From: a virus | IMG/VR virus record: IMGVR_UViG_3300047375_000952 | Coordinates: 1 to 64,000 of that record | Length of the DNA stretch: 64,000 bases | Direction: 5' to 3' (one strand) | Part shown: piece by piece, positions 40,794 to 50,033 of the stretch | How positions within the stretch are numbered: the first letter of the stretch is position 1 | Layout: each line of letters starts with the position of its first letter | Made by a program: the position numbers and the translations under genes | Notes under the pieces: generated by a model | The model's input: the letters and a program-made list of their open reading frames with translations, nothing else | Told to the model about the DNA's origin: nothing | The model's database searches: none

Positions 40794-41882
40794 TCAATAT
40801 AGCTGATAGCTCAACCCGACTTGTAAAGACGGGTTAAGATTAGAGTCGTACAAGACTCCGAGCATAGGCGCGAGATTGAAGTGCTTTCCGAGAATCTTCG
40901 GGTGGTAGGTAGTAAACAAACCTACGCCTAAGATTTCCTTAGAGATCACTGCATTCGCGCCTATTCTAATTTGCCCTTCCTTGAAGTTGGCAATCCCACC
41001 GCCTATGCTCATTCCTGTTCGGAAAGAAAGACTCGACCCACTCTCGAAAGTGGGGGCGAAAGAAGCTCCTAGTAAGAGTGAGAAATCAAACGTACTAAGC
41101 TTGTCGTTGAATAGGAAAGGGTTGATAGCGGGTTTATGGAAGAAAACGTCGGTTTCTTTCCCATCTCCCTCTTTAATCTCGAAGTGCTGAAGAGTCTTAA
41201 ACCGACCCCTCTCGTCTCGATATCCGACATCAAAGAAAACAGCTTGGTTCTCGACAACTCCTTCCCTGTCTCTGAGTCCTACAGTAGTTACCTTGAGTCC
41301 GAGGTCTAAGCTTAGATTAAAGCTCCTTGTAAACACATTGTCTGAAAGAAAAGAAACCACAGGTCTACCATTGAGGGGGTAGTCCCACCTAATAGGAAAA
41401 GCATCGCATTTAGATGGGTTCTGCTTACACCATGACACGTCTTTTGCTTTGACACCCTTCCAATCTTTAGGGGCGGGCGTGGTTACTTTAACTTTCTGTC
41501 CGATTTGAGCGCGCCCCTTATTCAGATTTGCTCTAATGTTCCTGACTCTCGTGGAAACACTTGTCACCTGAGCGTTCGTGTCTCTTTTATATTGTTCGAG
41601 TCGGTCTTTCGTGTCTTTTGAGAGCTGACTGAGAGCTTCTTCGGTTTTCCTTTCAAGCTCCTCTTTGCTGACCATGCGAGCTTGAGCCGTACCTATCTTC
41701 TCTATTTTACTCTGAAGCTCTTGAGCCTTTCTATCGAGCTTCCCCTCAATCTGTTCGGTGATCCTGTTTTGTACTTGGTTCACTCTGTGGTTGGTGTATA
41801 TCTGACTCCCAATAGAAATGGCGTAGAGCGTGAGCGCGCCGTACATGACTTTAGGGTTATGAGCTAGAATGCTTTCAATCAT
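40794..41882 (-). CDS. TM-coiled coil-beta-barrel-like protein (possible envelope-spanning)
   Basis: A 362-residue protein. An N-terminal hydrophobic segment (VMYGALTLYAISIGSQIY) is followed by a long coiled coil (about residues 32-125), a short Cys pair (CKQNPSKC), and about 190 residues of amphipathic beta-strands ending with LQVGLSYQLY, an aromatic C-terminus like outer-membrane barrels. This order (inner-membrane anchor, coiled coil, outer-membrane-like domain) could bridge the envelope, as spanins do, but no spanin family is recognised. GGAG lies before the ATG. Confidence 0.5.
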   Translation of the reverse strand: MIESILAHNPKVMYGALTLYAISIGSQIYTNHRVNQVQNRITEQIEGKLDRKAQELQSKIEKIGTAQARMVSKEELERKTEEALSQLSKDTKDRLEQYKRDTNAQVTSVSTRVRNIRANLNKGRAQIGQKVKVTTPAPKDWKGVKAKDVSWCKQNPSKCDAFPIRWDYPLNGRPVVSFLSDNVFTRSFNLSLDLGLKVTTVGLRDREGVVENQAVFFDVGYRDERGRFKTLQHFEIKEGDGKETDVFFHKPAINPFLFNDKLSTFDFSLLLGASFAPTFESGSSLSFRTGMSIGGGIANFKEGQIRIGANAVISKEILGVGLFTTYHPKILGKHFNLAPMLGVLYDSNLNPSLQVGLSYQLY

Positions 41883-42120
41883 AAATATCTCCTTTTTCTG
41901 AGATCATGTCTTACGGGATCGAATGTGGAGGTGTGTTCCTATTAACATAGTACCACCGTGTCAGCCTATGTTTGATTACATGGGTAGTCATTAGGGGCTA
42001 GGAGGTCAACCCTCCAAATCACGTCAGAAAGCGGTTCGGTGATCTCAGATATTACTGTTCAAAGTTAAGGCTTCATTCGGTAAACCCATCATCACATCTA
42101 CTGATGATAAATGGGAGCGC
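41883..42120. promoter_or_regulatory. Divergent leader region with small hairpins
   Basis: A 238-base gap between diverging genes. It contains GGAGG-TCAAC-CCTCC (about 42010-42024) and several ATG codons without SD. I see no clear TTTAT box, tRNA or protein-coding frame of convincing length. It is likely to hold promoters for both genes. Confidence 0.35.
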
Positions 42121-42705
42121 ATGATGCATATTGCCGTTGAAGGGCTAATAGGGGTCGGGAAGTCTACTTTCGTTAAGAAGTTCTCTGAGATCACTCACTT
42201 TACGCCAAAGTATGAGAGTGTTGACGACAACCCTTTCCTCCCCCTCTTCTATGAAGACCCTAAGCGATGGGCTTACACTCTTCAGTCTTACTTTCTCTAC
42301 AGGAGATACCAAGACCATACAGAGGAGGGAGATCTCATTCTTGACCGCTCTTTGTATGGGGATATCCCATTCGCAGATATGCTCCATCAAGACGGCATCA
42401 TGTCTGCGAGAGAGCATGACTGTTATGTCTCTCACTACGAGATACTTGAGCCTAAGATCCCAACTTTATCGGCTTGCATCTTTCTTAACACTACTCCTCA
42501 AGTCGCGCTAGAAAGAGTCCATAAGAGAGACAGGAGCTATGAGTCAGGTCTGAGCTTGACTTACCTTGAGAACTTGAAGAGAGAGATTGAGAATATCCCT
42601 TATCGGCTCAGACCCGACACTCAGGTCATCCATGTTGATTGGAAAGATATGAGTGATGAGGAGATGACTGAGATTGTAAAACAAGTAGTCTTAAAGGTCT
42701 TTTGA
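42121..42705 (+). CDS. Deoxynucleoside kinase
   Basis: A 194-residue kinase of the dNK/dGK-dAK family. The P-loop is EGLIGVGKST (7-16), with E32, the DRSLYGD motif (75-81) and the lid RVHKRDRSYE (RxRxxE) required for phosphoryl transfer. It phosphorylates deoxynucleosides (dA/dG/dC types) for salvage. With thymidine kinase at 11080-11670 the phage carries two salvage kinases, supporting dNTP supply for DNA replication. The C-terminus overlaps the convergent gene by 15 bases. Specificity cannot be read. Confidence 0.88.
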   Translation: MMHIAVEGLIGVGKSTFVKKFSEITHFTPKYESVDDNPFLPLFYEDPKRWAYTLQSYFLYRRYQDHTEEGDLILDRSLYGDIPFADMLHQDGIMSAREHDCYVSHYEILEPKIPTLSACIFLNTTPQVALERVHKRDRSYESGLSLTYLENLKREIENIPYRLRPDTQVIHVDWKDMSDEEMTEIVKQVVLKVF

Positions 42706-43581
42706 TGTCTCGTAGAGGTACGCGATTCTCTCTGCCATCGCTTTCTTCTGACGCTTCTTTCTTTTCTCTGCCATGCTCTTCTCGATGCCCTTAGCCACAT
42801 TAGGGCGGTTCGGGAAGTAAGTGTCTTTTTCTTTCTGACAGCGCGGAGAGTTAGGGCGCTTTGAGCAGTACCTAGACCAAGCAATCGCGTAGGCTTTTCC
42901 CTTCTCATTCTTAGGGATGTCTTCTGCGGAGCTGTAGCCTTTCTGCTCTGCGTATTCTTTGACGTACCTGTCAATGGACTTAGGGTTCTCTTTTCTCTTC
43001 TTCTTAGGCTTGCCCTCGCCCATCTTCTCCGCGTTCCTTGTCGGTAGGGAGTGGGTGGAGTAGCCTCCGTAGGCTTTTCCATAGGAGTCAAAGGCTCTCT
43101 TCACCATGTACTTTTTTGTGTCCTCGACAATACCCTCGATGGTGTATCTTTCTTGAGCCCAATCTACTAGCGATCTCATGAACTCCATTTCTGCTTCATC
43201 TCCTCTGACATCTATAATCTTTTCTAGGTAAGTGAGATATGCGCGGAGGGCTTTGTTGATCTTTCTTAATTGAGATGGGTACACACCGCCCTCTCCGTTC
43301 GCGTTAAGATCCCCTGTTGGAGTGACGTATGAGTTCGTGCCTCTTATATAGAGTCTCGCATAGAGTTTCCCCGATGTGTCTTTCACCCATTTCCTATGGT
43401 TCTGATTCTCTGCGGTTAGCATGGCAGACAGGATCTCAAGATCTTCAAGAGTATGTCTCTTAGTTCTTTCCTTCTCTTTCTTTCTTTCTTCAGACTTCCA
43501 AATCTTAAACTCAGGTGAGCGTGTGAATTTAAAAGCTAAGTAATCGAAGTCATCTTTGTCGTTCAAGTCGAAGAATTTCAT
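42691..43581 (-). CDS. Virion-associated-type protein with AYAIAWSRYC motif
   Basis: A 296-residue, strongly charged protein. Residues about 235-258 hold YAIAWSRYCSKRPNSPRCQK, a Cys-containing motif I associate with proteins of large phages, preceded by a KxxYSSAEDI region. The rest is helical and lysine-rich, with a predicted coiled coil. No catalytic motif is seen. It may be part of the packaged or internal protein set. It converges on the deoxynucleoside kinase gene. Confidence 0.5.
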   Translation of the reverse strand: MKFFDLNDKDDFDYLAFKFTRSPEFKIWKSEERKKEKERTKRHTLEDLEILSAMLTAENQNHRKWVKDTSGKLYARLYIRGTNSYVTPTGDLNANGEGGVYPSQLRKINKALRAYLTYLEKIIDVRGDEAEMEFMRSLVDWAQERYTIEGIVEDTKKYMVKRAFDSYGKAYGGYSTHSLPTRNAEKMGEGKPKKKRKENPKSIDRYVKEYAEQKGYSSAEDIPKNEKGKAYAIAWSRYCSKRPNSPRCQKEKDTYFPNRPNVAKGIEKSMAEKRKKRQKKAMAERIAYLYETSKDL

Positions 43582-43615
43582 TCTCTTTTCTCCTGTGCGA
43601 TAGTTATTCTATGTG

Positions 43616-43665
43616 AGGCTTATTGATAGAACATTTATGTAAGGCTTATTGATAAAACACTTATC
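43616..43665 (+). promoter_or_regulatory. Tandem promoter-like repeat upstream of tail tube gene
   Basis: A 24-base repeat AGGCTTATTGATA(G/A)AACA(T/C)TTAT(G/C) occurs at 43616-43639 and again at 43642-43665, each ending in an ATTTATG/ACTTATC box. A duplicated promoter would raise expression of the downstream structural gene (start 43713). The inferred box matches those at other gene starts. Confidence 0.55.
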
Positions 43666-43712
43666 AGCCGACTCAGTATGAGTGGACAATATTAAGAAAG
43701 AGGAGATGCGTC

Positions 43713-44552
43713 ATGGCGAACACTGACTCAAAGCCCGCAAACGGAGCTCAAGGCTCAAGTCATATTTACGACTACAACGCCAGTCCAAACACTAGAGCCG
43801 CGATTTCTCAGAAAGTAAGACTTCTCAGCCCTGTTTACCGACCCGGAGCTGATAACAACTCTCTTCTTTATCAGTTGGGTGTTTGCTCTAGTATGAACGC
43901 TGACTTCAACAGGGGCGTAGAGGACATTCGCGGTATCGGCTTCGGTGATCAGATCGCAGAGCGCGTCCCTGGCGTCTCAGACCCCGTTGACGTTTCTATC
44001 GAGCGCACACTCTTATATCTTTCTAACGGACACCAAGCCTTCGGTTTTGCGGGCGGTGTGGACGGTCCTGTCCGTACTCTTCAGCACCACAGGTGGCCTT
44101 TCGACATCGAGCAACAGTTGGTATTCTCAACGATTGCAGATGCTGAGTCAGGTACGACAAACGAGGATCATCAGAAAGGCATCCGAGACATTGACTTCAG
44201 CGGTCAAAATGTCACGGGAGCGACTGAAGCTTATGGCGCAGAACAAAGTCATAAGGCGATCATCACCTATTTCGAGGCGTGTTGGATGACCTCTATTTCA
44301 GGTGCTAACCCTTCTGCTGACTCGTCTCTCATGACTCAGAGTATCTCGGCAGCCGCTCAAGACGTGCATGATCTCTTCTCTACTTACGGCGAGTTCTTGC
44401 CTAGTGGCAATGATCCTACTAAGGGTCAAGTGGCTACGATTAGACACAACACACTCGCAGCAGAATTTACTGCTGCTCAGTCAGGTTCTGATAGGATAGA
44501 TTCTGAGAGAGTCGGTCAAGGTAATCAGGGCGGTGTCTTTCCCGTAAACTAA
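43713..44552 (+). CDS. Probable tail tube protein
   Basis: A 279-residue protein directly upstream of two chaperone-like genes and the tape measure, the usual position of the tail tube in myophages. It has no catalytic motif; the sequence is mixed alpha/beta and Gly-rich (GFAGGVDGPVRTL, QNVTGATEAYGAEQSHK) with many polar residues. AAGAAAGAGGAG precedes the ATG. A tandem promoter-like repeat lies upstream. Assignment rests on gene order; a head or sheath-related role is the alternative. Confidence 0.6.
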   Translation: MANTDSKPANGAQGSSHIYDYNASPNTRAAISQKVRLLSPVYRPGADNNSLLYQLGVCSSMNADFNRGVEDIRGIGFGDQIAERVPGVSDPVDVSIERTLLYLSNGHQAFGFAGGVDGPVRTLQHHRWPFDIEQQLVFSTIADAESGTTNEDHQKGIRDIDFSGQNVTGATEAYGAEQSHKAIITYFEACWMTSISGANPSADSSLMTQSISAAAQDVHDLFSTYGEFLPSGNDPTKGQVATIRHNTLAAEFTAAQSGSDRIDSERVGQGNQGGVFPVN

Positions 44553-44570
44553 GATTAGCTTGGTATAACA

Positions 44571-44588
44571 GGGGGTAGCCGTACCCTC
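44571..44588 (+). terminator. GGGGGTA/TACCCTC stem-loop
   Basis: A 7-bp stem (one G-T pair) with a GCCG loop between the tube gene and the chaperone gene. It may reduce downstream expression relative to the abundant tube protein. There is no T-run, so termination is uncertain. Confidence 0.4.
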
Positions 44589-44617
44589 TCATCAAATAAA
44601 CGGATAGGATTTACATC

Positions 44618-45199
44618 ATGAATTTGTCGCAACTCAAAAAGGCTTTCTCGCCCCTTGCGGAGATCGGTAGTCTCCGTAAAGAGGTCGAAGTTTTTGGTCT
44701 TTCTCTGACTCTCAGGACGCTCAATGCAAGAGAGGATGCAGAAATCCAAAAGGCGCTAGCGATCTTAAGAGAGGATGAGGACACCACTACGATGGAGTAC
44801 CTCGACCTCTTTAGGAAAGAGGCTCTGAGCCGAGCGATTGTTCGTGTTGGCGATCTTAATCTTGATCAGGAGTACATCGAGACAGGAGATCTTCTCGCTG
44901 ATGGTACTTCTGTCAAGGTTAAGAAGATCGAGGCTGTTTCTGACATTCTTGATGACCTCAGTCGCGCCGTCGCCAATGAGCTTTTTACTCAACTCACTGA
45001 CCTTACGAGTGAGGCTGAAGATGCTGTTTCCAAGCTTGTCCCTCAGAGGAAAGACCTTGAGGAAGAGAAGAAGGTCTTAGAGGCGCGTATCGTTGAGATT
45101 AACCAAGCTCAGAACATCGAGGAGTCAGATGAGCTCGCTCAGGGCATGACCAAGAAGGTTTCAGAGTATTCTGAGGCTCTACAGGACATGGACAAATGA
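44618..45199 (+). CDS. Tail assembly chaperone-like protein (gpG-like)
   Basis: A 193-residue protein with an N-terminal FSPLAEIGSLRKEVEVFGLSL and LRTLNAREDAEIQKAL pattern, as in phage tail chaperones, then a long coiled coil (KDLEEEKKVLEARIVEINQ). It lies just before a second, related-position gene and the tape measure. The following gene is in the same reading frame, separated only by TGA and GGG, so readthrough could make a fused protein, an analogue of lambda gpG/gpGT. Assignment is by position and pattern. Confidence 0.6.
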   Translation: MNLSQLKKAFSPLAEIGSLRKEVEVFGLSLTLRTLNAREDAEIQKALAILREDEDTTTMEYLDLFRKEALSRAIVRVGDLNLDQEYIETGDLLADGTSVKVKKIEAVSDILDDLSRAVANELFTQLTDLTSEAEDAVSKLVPQRKDLEEEKKVLEARIVEINQAQNIEESDELAQGMTKKVSEYSEALQDMDK

Positions 45200-45202
45200 G
45201 GG

Positions 45203-46315
45203 ATGAGGGACTACTATGCCGAGGTGCGAGCTCTCATTTCTGAGGGCGTTCTTTATAGGTCTTTCACGTCGAAGGTGAACAACCTTCATGTGAAGTTAAG
45301 AAATCCCGACCCTAGAGACATAGATTGGGCGTATGAACACTCGCCCTTTGTCCCTCAAGAAAGAGAAACCGCTCTCCTCTCTCGGTGTATACACTCGATC
45401 AATGGGCGTGTGTTTGATGAGATGGGCTACTCTGTCTATTCGGTCTTAGAGGAAGTCTCCGCGCTCCCTATACCTGTTTATCGTAGGCTCTTGATCACCC
45501 TCAACTCACTGATAGGGGAGAGTCAACGAGCCTATGAGTATTTAGAGGCTTATTCTTATGAGAACGAGTCTCGCTCTATGTGGATGTCTTGGAGAGCCCG
45601 ATCTGCTTTCTCAGCGCCAACAGAGAAGGAGCTGAACAGCGTACAGCTCAATTGGATCATATGGAATCAGATGGAGGACGAGAGAAAGAAAGTCCGTACT
45701 GAGTGGGAGCAAGCACTCTTAGTAACCTCTGCTATGAACGCTAAGGGCGCGAAAGAGATCAGGGGGGGTTGGGAGAACGAGGATATGAGGACGGAGGAGT
45801 ATAGGGATAACCTGATGAAACAGGCTAGGGAAGGGAAGATCGACCCTGTTTATCTTAGGGAGCAGAGAAAGAAGAAAGACAACTATGATGATCTGAAAGA
45901 AGAGATGAAGAGATGGGTTTCAGGGGAAGAGGATGAGCATGACAGGGTAGTGCGCGAGTACAAGCAGTCGATGTATAAGAAGATCGAGGGTGAGAAGAAG
46001 AGAGTGGCGGAGGCTAGGGAAAGAAACATCAAGAGGATGGAGGACATCTCGACGCTCAGAAATAACTCATCTATTTCAAATCCTATTATGGGTCTGACTG
46101 ATGAGGAAGTCTCTCGTATTGCGAGTAAGACTAAGACGTACAGGAGCTATGATGAACACGCCGAGAAGTTTGAGCACGTTAAAGAGCGTTACATTACGGC
46201 GCGCGAGGTCAGCCCTAATGTCTCAGTGGATGAAGAGGGCAATCTTGTCTCTGATGTCCCTCAGAAGAAGTCTCTGATGGATCAGATTTCTAATAGAACT
46301 CCTAAGTTAGATTGA
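45203..46315 (+). CDS. Second tail assembly chaperone-like protein
   Basis: A 370-residue, charged, helical protein. It is in frame with the previous gene after TGA-GGG, and its own ATG has no spaced SD (GAGGG lies only one base before ATG). Residues 1-60 are compact; residues 200-290 are long coiled coil (LKEEMKRWVSGEEDEHDR, KKIEGEKKRVAEARERNIKR). It is probably expressed by readthrough or termination-reinitiation from the first chaperone gene and would bind the tape measure. A separate structural role is not excluded. Confidence 0.55.
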   Translation: MRDYYAEVRALISEGVLYRSFTSKVNNLHVKLRNPDPRDIDWAYEHSPFVPQERETALLSRCIHSINGRVFDEMGYSVYSVLEEVSALPIPVYRRLLITLNSLIGESQRAYEYLEAYSYENESRSMWMSWRARSAFSAPTEKELNSVQLNWIIWNQMEDERKKVRTEWEQALLVTSAMNAKGAKEIRGGWENEDMRTEEYRDNLMKQAREGKIDPVYLREQRKKKDNYDDLKEEMKRWVSGEEDEHDRVVREYKQSMYKKIEGEKKRVAEARERNIKRMEDISTLRNNSSISNPIMGLTDEEVSRIASKTKTYRSYDEHAEKFEHVKERYITAREVSPNVSVDEEGNLVSDVPQKKSLMDQISNRTPKLD

Positions 46316-46323
46316 GGTGATTT

Positions 46324-49300
46324 ATGGGCTCGATGGACAACTTCGTAGACCTACAAAAAACTCTCCCGAAGACCCTAAAAGAGATCGAGAAGATCGCTAA
46401 GACTTCGGGAGCTCTCTTTGGAGATGAGCTAAAAAATGCTCAAAAGCTCAATGATGAGATTGAGCGCATATCTTCAGGTCTTAAGAGAGCTAGTAGTAAA
46501 GGTGCGTTAGGGCTTTCTAGGAACTTAGTGGGTGTTGCGGAGAGTGTGGCTGCTCAGTACGCGAACATTGTAGGGCTAGTGAAAGAAAGAAACGAGCTTG
46601 AGGCACGAGGGAATTCTCAAGCCCTCAGATACGCAGACGAGAGGCTTAAATATGAGCTGAAGAATATACAGAAGCTTGAGAGAGACGAAGCTAAGAAAGC
46701 AAGGACGGCTCTAAAAGATCTGATAAAGTACGAGAGGGTTCAAGAACGCCTCGCTCGTAATATGGACGGGACTATATTCGATCCGAAAGTAAACCCTCTC
46801 AGCAAGTCTGCTGTCACAGACATGGATGCTGTTTCTGAGTACCTAGAGGATAAGTTAGGTGGCGTAGCAGATACTTTCTCTGAGGCTCTTTCAGGGAACT
46901 TAGACAGTGTTTTCGGGTCAGCTCAAAAGTTCTTAAAAGGAAGTCAGAAGTCGCTCGGGGGCATGAGTGCTATTCTTCAGGCGAAGGGTCAGGCCAAGGG
47001 TCAAACGAGTGAGGGTTCTAGTTTACTTTCTATGTTTAGGATGGGTAAAGGTCTTGCGGGATTAACTACGACTCTTACTGTAGCCGTAGGTACGCTAGCG
47101 GGGGCTTTTGCGATCTTTAAGGGCTTACAGGCTCTCGAAGAGAACATGAAAGGCATACACAAAGAGCTCATTGACTCTTATGGTGCGACGGATCTTCTCG
47201 CAGATGGGATGACCAATGTTAGTGATACAGTCCATACGATAAGAAAAGGTCTTTCTGATGCAGGCTTCGCGAACGCCCTTGGAGTCACCCTAGAAGAAGC
47301 TAGGCAACTCGCTTATACTTTCAATGAGGTAGGTATTAACTTCGGCTCTCTTCAAGATGATGGGATGAGTCTTAAAAAGAGCCTCGAAACCATTAAAGAC
47401 CTTACAATTACTTTCCAAGCCTCAGCTAAGTCTTTGGGTGTCGATTTCGGCACTCTCGTTGCATTTTCAAGCGAGTTTCGGAAAGAGCTTGGTATCTCGG
47501 TCAAAAGCGGAGTTTATATGGAGAGGATGTCTCAGGAGTTCGGGCGCATCCGTGACCTCTCTAAGCAGTCCACTCTTAACACAAAGGATTTCTTCAGTGT
47601 TGTTCAGGACTTGTCTCAGGGCATCGGGTCGATGAACATAAGAATAGGTGAAGCCGCTAATCTTTTCGTCAATCTCTCTAAGGTCTTAGGGCCTGAAGCG
47701 GCCCAAGCTTTCACCAAGGGCTTGGCGGGCGGTTTCAAAGGCGAGGGCATCCAAGAAAGGTTTAAGAGGATTATCTTGACGGGAGGCATGAAGGGAGCTT
47801 TCAAGAGGACAGCAGATCAGACTAAGAAAGACTTTTTTGCTCTTTTTAGGAGCAAGAGAACTAAGAAAATCATGGCAGAAATCGGCATAGATCGAGCCAC
47901 TGATTTCTCTAAGATGAGCGACGCTGACTTAGAAAAAAAAATGGGGGAGCTTCGCAGAAAGGGTGGTGCAGAAGGTGAGGGTGCTGCTAGAAAACTTATG
48001 CAGTCAGTAAGATTATCTAGAGCAGGTAAGGGTGGTCTGAGTAATCAAGCCCTCGCGCTCGGTGATCTTGATATGTCGGGTGCGCTCTCAGCTCAGTTTA
48101 AGCAACTCTACAATGTCACGGGGGGTAAGGGCTTCAGAGATGTTACTGCGATTGAGATGGAGAAGATATCTCAGATGACTGGAAAGAGCCTCGATGAGCT
48201 AGAGCAGATGAGGTTGCTCGATATGGCTATGAGGGATGACTTCAGAGTGTTGGAGGAGATTAGAGACAACGCAAGTGACGGTATAGGTGGTTTTGACGAA
48301 GCGAATATGAAGAAAGCCATTGAAGAGGCTGGTCTTTCTGATAAGGTTAGTGTTCAAAATGGAAAAATCGTCGATAAGCAAGGGCGCGTCATAGACAACA
48401 TCCAAGACTATGTTCACGCACAGGGCGCAGATCTCGACGCTCAGAAACTCGACTCTCTCACTCAAATGGATCTCCTTCAAGAAGTTGTTAATGCGACAAT
48501 GACCTCCGCAGATGTTATCAACAACCACTTAGGGTCGTTATTGCAAAGCATCTTAGACCCGATACTGTCGCTTGCTTCTTGGTTTTTAAGATTTGATACA
48601 GGCCGTCAGGGAAATCTTGAGAAGGCTCAAAAGACTAGACAGGAGGTTCGGGTTGGGAGGAAAACGCTATTTCAAGAAAGAAAAAAGGAAAGAGAAAGGG
48701 CATCTAAGAGAAGACTTGAGATAGATAAAATGAAAAACCCTGAAATTAAGGAAAAGGCTATCAAGGAAGAGGAGAAAAAGAGGAAATTGGCCGAGGACGG
48801 GTTTAAGAGAAGAGAGCTTGAGCTTAAAATAAAGAAAGAGGAAGCTAAGGTATATGCGTCGAATATAGACACAGGGAGCGCAAGGGGCGAAGCTATTCAT
48901 AGATTAACTGACGAGGGCGCTGATCAAGAGCTCGCAGGTCTACTTCAAAAGCATGAAGGTGGTGGTGAGTTCTTAAGGCAACAGCTCAAGCGTAAGGGTG
49001 TTTCTAACGCAGACTTCTTGGCAGTCCTAAAGGGAGGTAAAGCGGGAGATAGTGATCATCAGGAGTTCCTCGAAAAGCTGATAAAGTCTTATGGCATGAA
49101 AGCTTCAGGAGGAGATATTCAGAGAATAGCAGAACAAAGGGGGAGTCTGGGTGAGCTGGTTATGGAGGATATCAAAACCACTAGAGGCGTTAGCTTTGGA
49201 GCTTCAGACGAGGGCGCGAAGTTCTCTCAGAACTACTATGACGGTAACGTACAAGCCACTCATGCAGATAGCTTTTTCTCCCGCAGAAACTATAGCAGTA

Positions 49301-50019
49301 CAGGAGACATAAAGCTCTCAAGTGGGAGAGTTGAAGGTGTCTCTAGTAGATTCCTTGCAGAGCAAGAGGAACTTGGTAATCTGAAAGATTATAGAAAGGA
49401 AATGCTCTCAGCAGAGGACATCCAAAAGCTCGTAGAGAATGGCAATATGACCCCGGCTGAAGCTAAACGTGCCAATGAACAGAGAGCCCAAGTCGATCTT
49501 GACATAAAGCTTAAGAGTAAAAAGCTTAAAGATATGTATTCAGAAGCTCAACTTGACGCTCTTCTTAAGCATGATCGCGATCAGTTAAAAAGGCAAGTTA
49601 CGGGAGAGCTGGGTCCAGGGGGGGACTTTTCTACAGAAAGTGGTCGTAAATCATACATTAATAAACTCGACAGCGAGATAACTAAAATTTATGGGAAAGA
49701 GGGTGATTTGACTTCTCAAGAGAGCATGGATCTTGAGAGATTGACCGATCTCAGACAGCAATTTAAGAGATACTACGCCGAAGATGCCGTCTCCGCTACA
49801 GGGATGACAAAGCCCATGCTGTTCCATAACGGATACTTAATGGAAGGTCGAAGCGATGATTCGGTTGCTTTCTACAATCCTAATGCCCCCAACGCGGGGG
49901 GAGGAGGAATGGGTGGAGCTACTATCATCAACAACTATAACATCAACGGAAACAACCCTTCTGCGATGCTAGAAACCCTTAAGAGAGCTAATCAGTCTCA
50001 GGGTATGTTGATGGGCTAA
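46324..50019 (+). CDS. Tape measure protein
   Basis: A 1231-residue protein that sets tail length. Long helices and coiled coils fill residues 1-190 and 650-1200, with an intervening hydrophobic segment (GLAGLTTTLTVAVGTLAGAF, about residues 240-265) as in other tape measures, and a Gly-rich end (NAGGGGMGGATIINNYNING). At the usual 0.15 nm per residue the length gives a tail of roughly 185 nm, consistent with a contractile tail. Gene position between chaperones and baseplate genes supports this strongly. The low-complexity KK/EE segments are normal for the family. Confidence 0.88.
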   Translation: MGSMDNFVDLQKTLPKTLKEIEKIAKTSGALFGDELKNAQKLNDEIERISSGLKRASSKGALGLSRNLVGVAESVAAQYANIVGLVKERNELEARGNSQALRYADERLKYELKNIQKLERDEAKKARTALKDLIKYERVQERLARNMDGTIFDPKVNPLSKSAVTDMDAVSEYLEDKLGGVADTFSEALSGNLDSVFGSAQKFLKGSQKSLGGMSAILQAKGQAKGQTSEGSSLLSMFRMGKGLAGLTTTLTVAVGTLAGAFAIFKGLQALEENMKGIHKELIDSYGATDLLADGMTNVSDTVHTIRKGLSDAGFANALGVTLEEARQLAYTFNEVGINFGSLQDDGMSLKKSLETIKDLTITFQASAKSLGVDFGTLVAFSSEFRKELGISVKSGVYMERMSQEFGRIRDLSKQSTLNTKDFFSVVQDLSQGIGSMNIRIGEAANLFVNLSKVLGPEAAQAFTKGLAGGFKGEGIQERFKRIILTGGMKGAFKRTADQTKKDFFALFRSKRTKKIMAEIGIDRATDFSKMSDADLEKKMGELRRKGGAEGEGAARKLMQSVRLSRAGKGGLSNQALALGDLDMSGALSAQFKQLYNVTGGKGFRDVTAIEMEKISQMTGKSLDELEQMRLLDMAMRDDFRVLEEIRDNASDGIGGFDEANMKKAIEEAGLSDKVSVQNGKIVDKQGRVIDNIQDYVHAQGADLDAQKLDSLTQMDLLQEVVNATMTSADVINNHLGSLLQSILDPILSLASWFLRFDTGRQGNLEKAQKTRQEVRVGRKTLFQERKKERERASKRRLEIDKMKNPEIKEKAIKEEEKKRKLAEDGFKRRELELKIKKEEAKVYASNIDTGSARGEAIHRLTDEGADQELAGLLQKHEGGGEFLRQQLKRKGVSNADFLAVLKGGKAGDSDHQEFLEKLIKSYGMKASGGDIQRIAEQRGSLGELVMEDIKTTRGVSFGASDEGAKFSQNYYDGNVQATHADSFFSRRNYSSTGDIKLSSGRVEGVSSRFLAEQEELGNLKDYRKEMLSAEDIQKLVENGNMTPAEAKRANEQRAQVDLDIKLKSKKLKDMYSEAQLDALLKHDRDQLKRQVTGELGPGGDFSTESGRKSYINKLDSEITKIYGKEGDLTSQESMDLERLTDLRQQFKRYYAEDAVSATGMTKPMLFHNGYLMEGRSDDSVAFYNPNAPNAGGGGMGGATIINNYNINGNNPSAMLETLKRANQSQGMLMG

Positions 50020-50033
50020 GAAAGAGGTGATTC

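Noticed and set aside
41883-42120. tRNA-like TTCGA sequences in the divergent gap
   Set aside because: No 5-bp T-stem, acceptor stem or anticodon stem could be formed on either strand, so no tRNA is called.
45190-45206. A -1 or +1 programmed frameshift between the two chaperone genes
   Set aside because: The two genes are in the same frame and neither shifted frame stays open; readthrough or reinitiation is the only way to join them.
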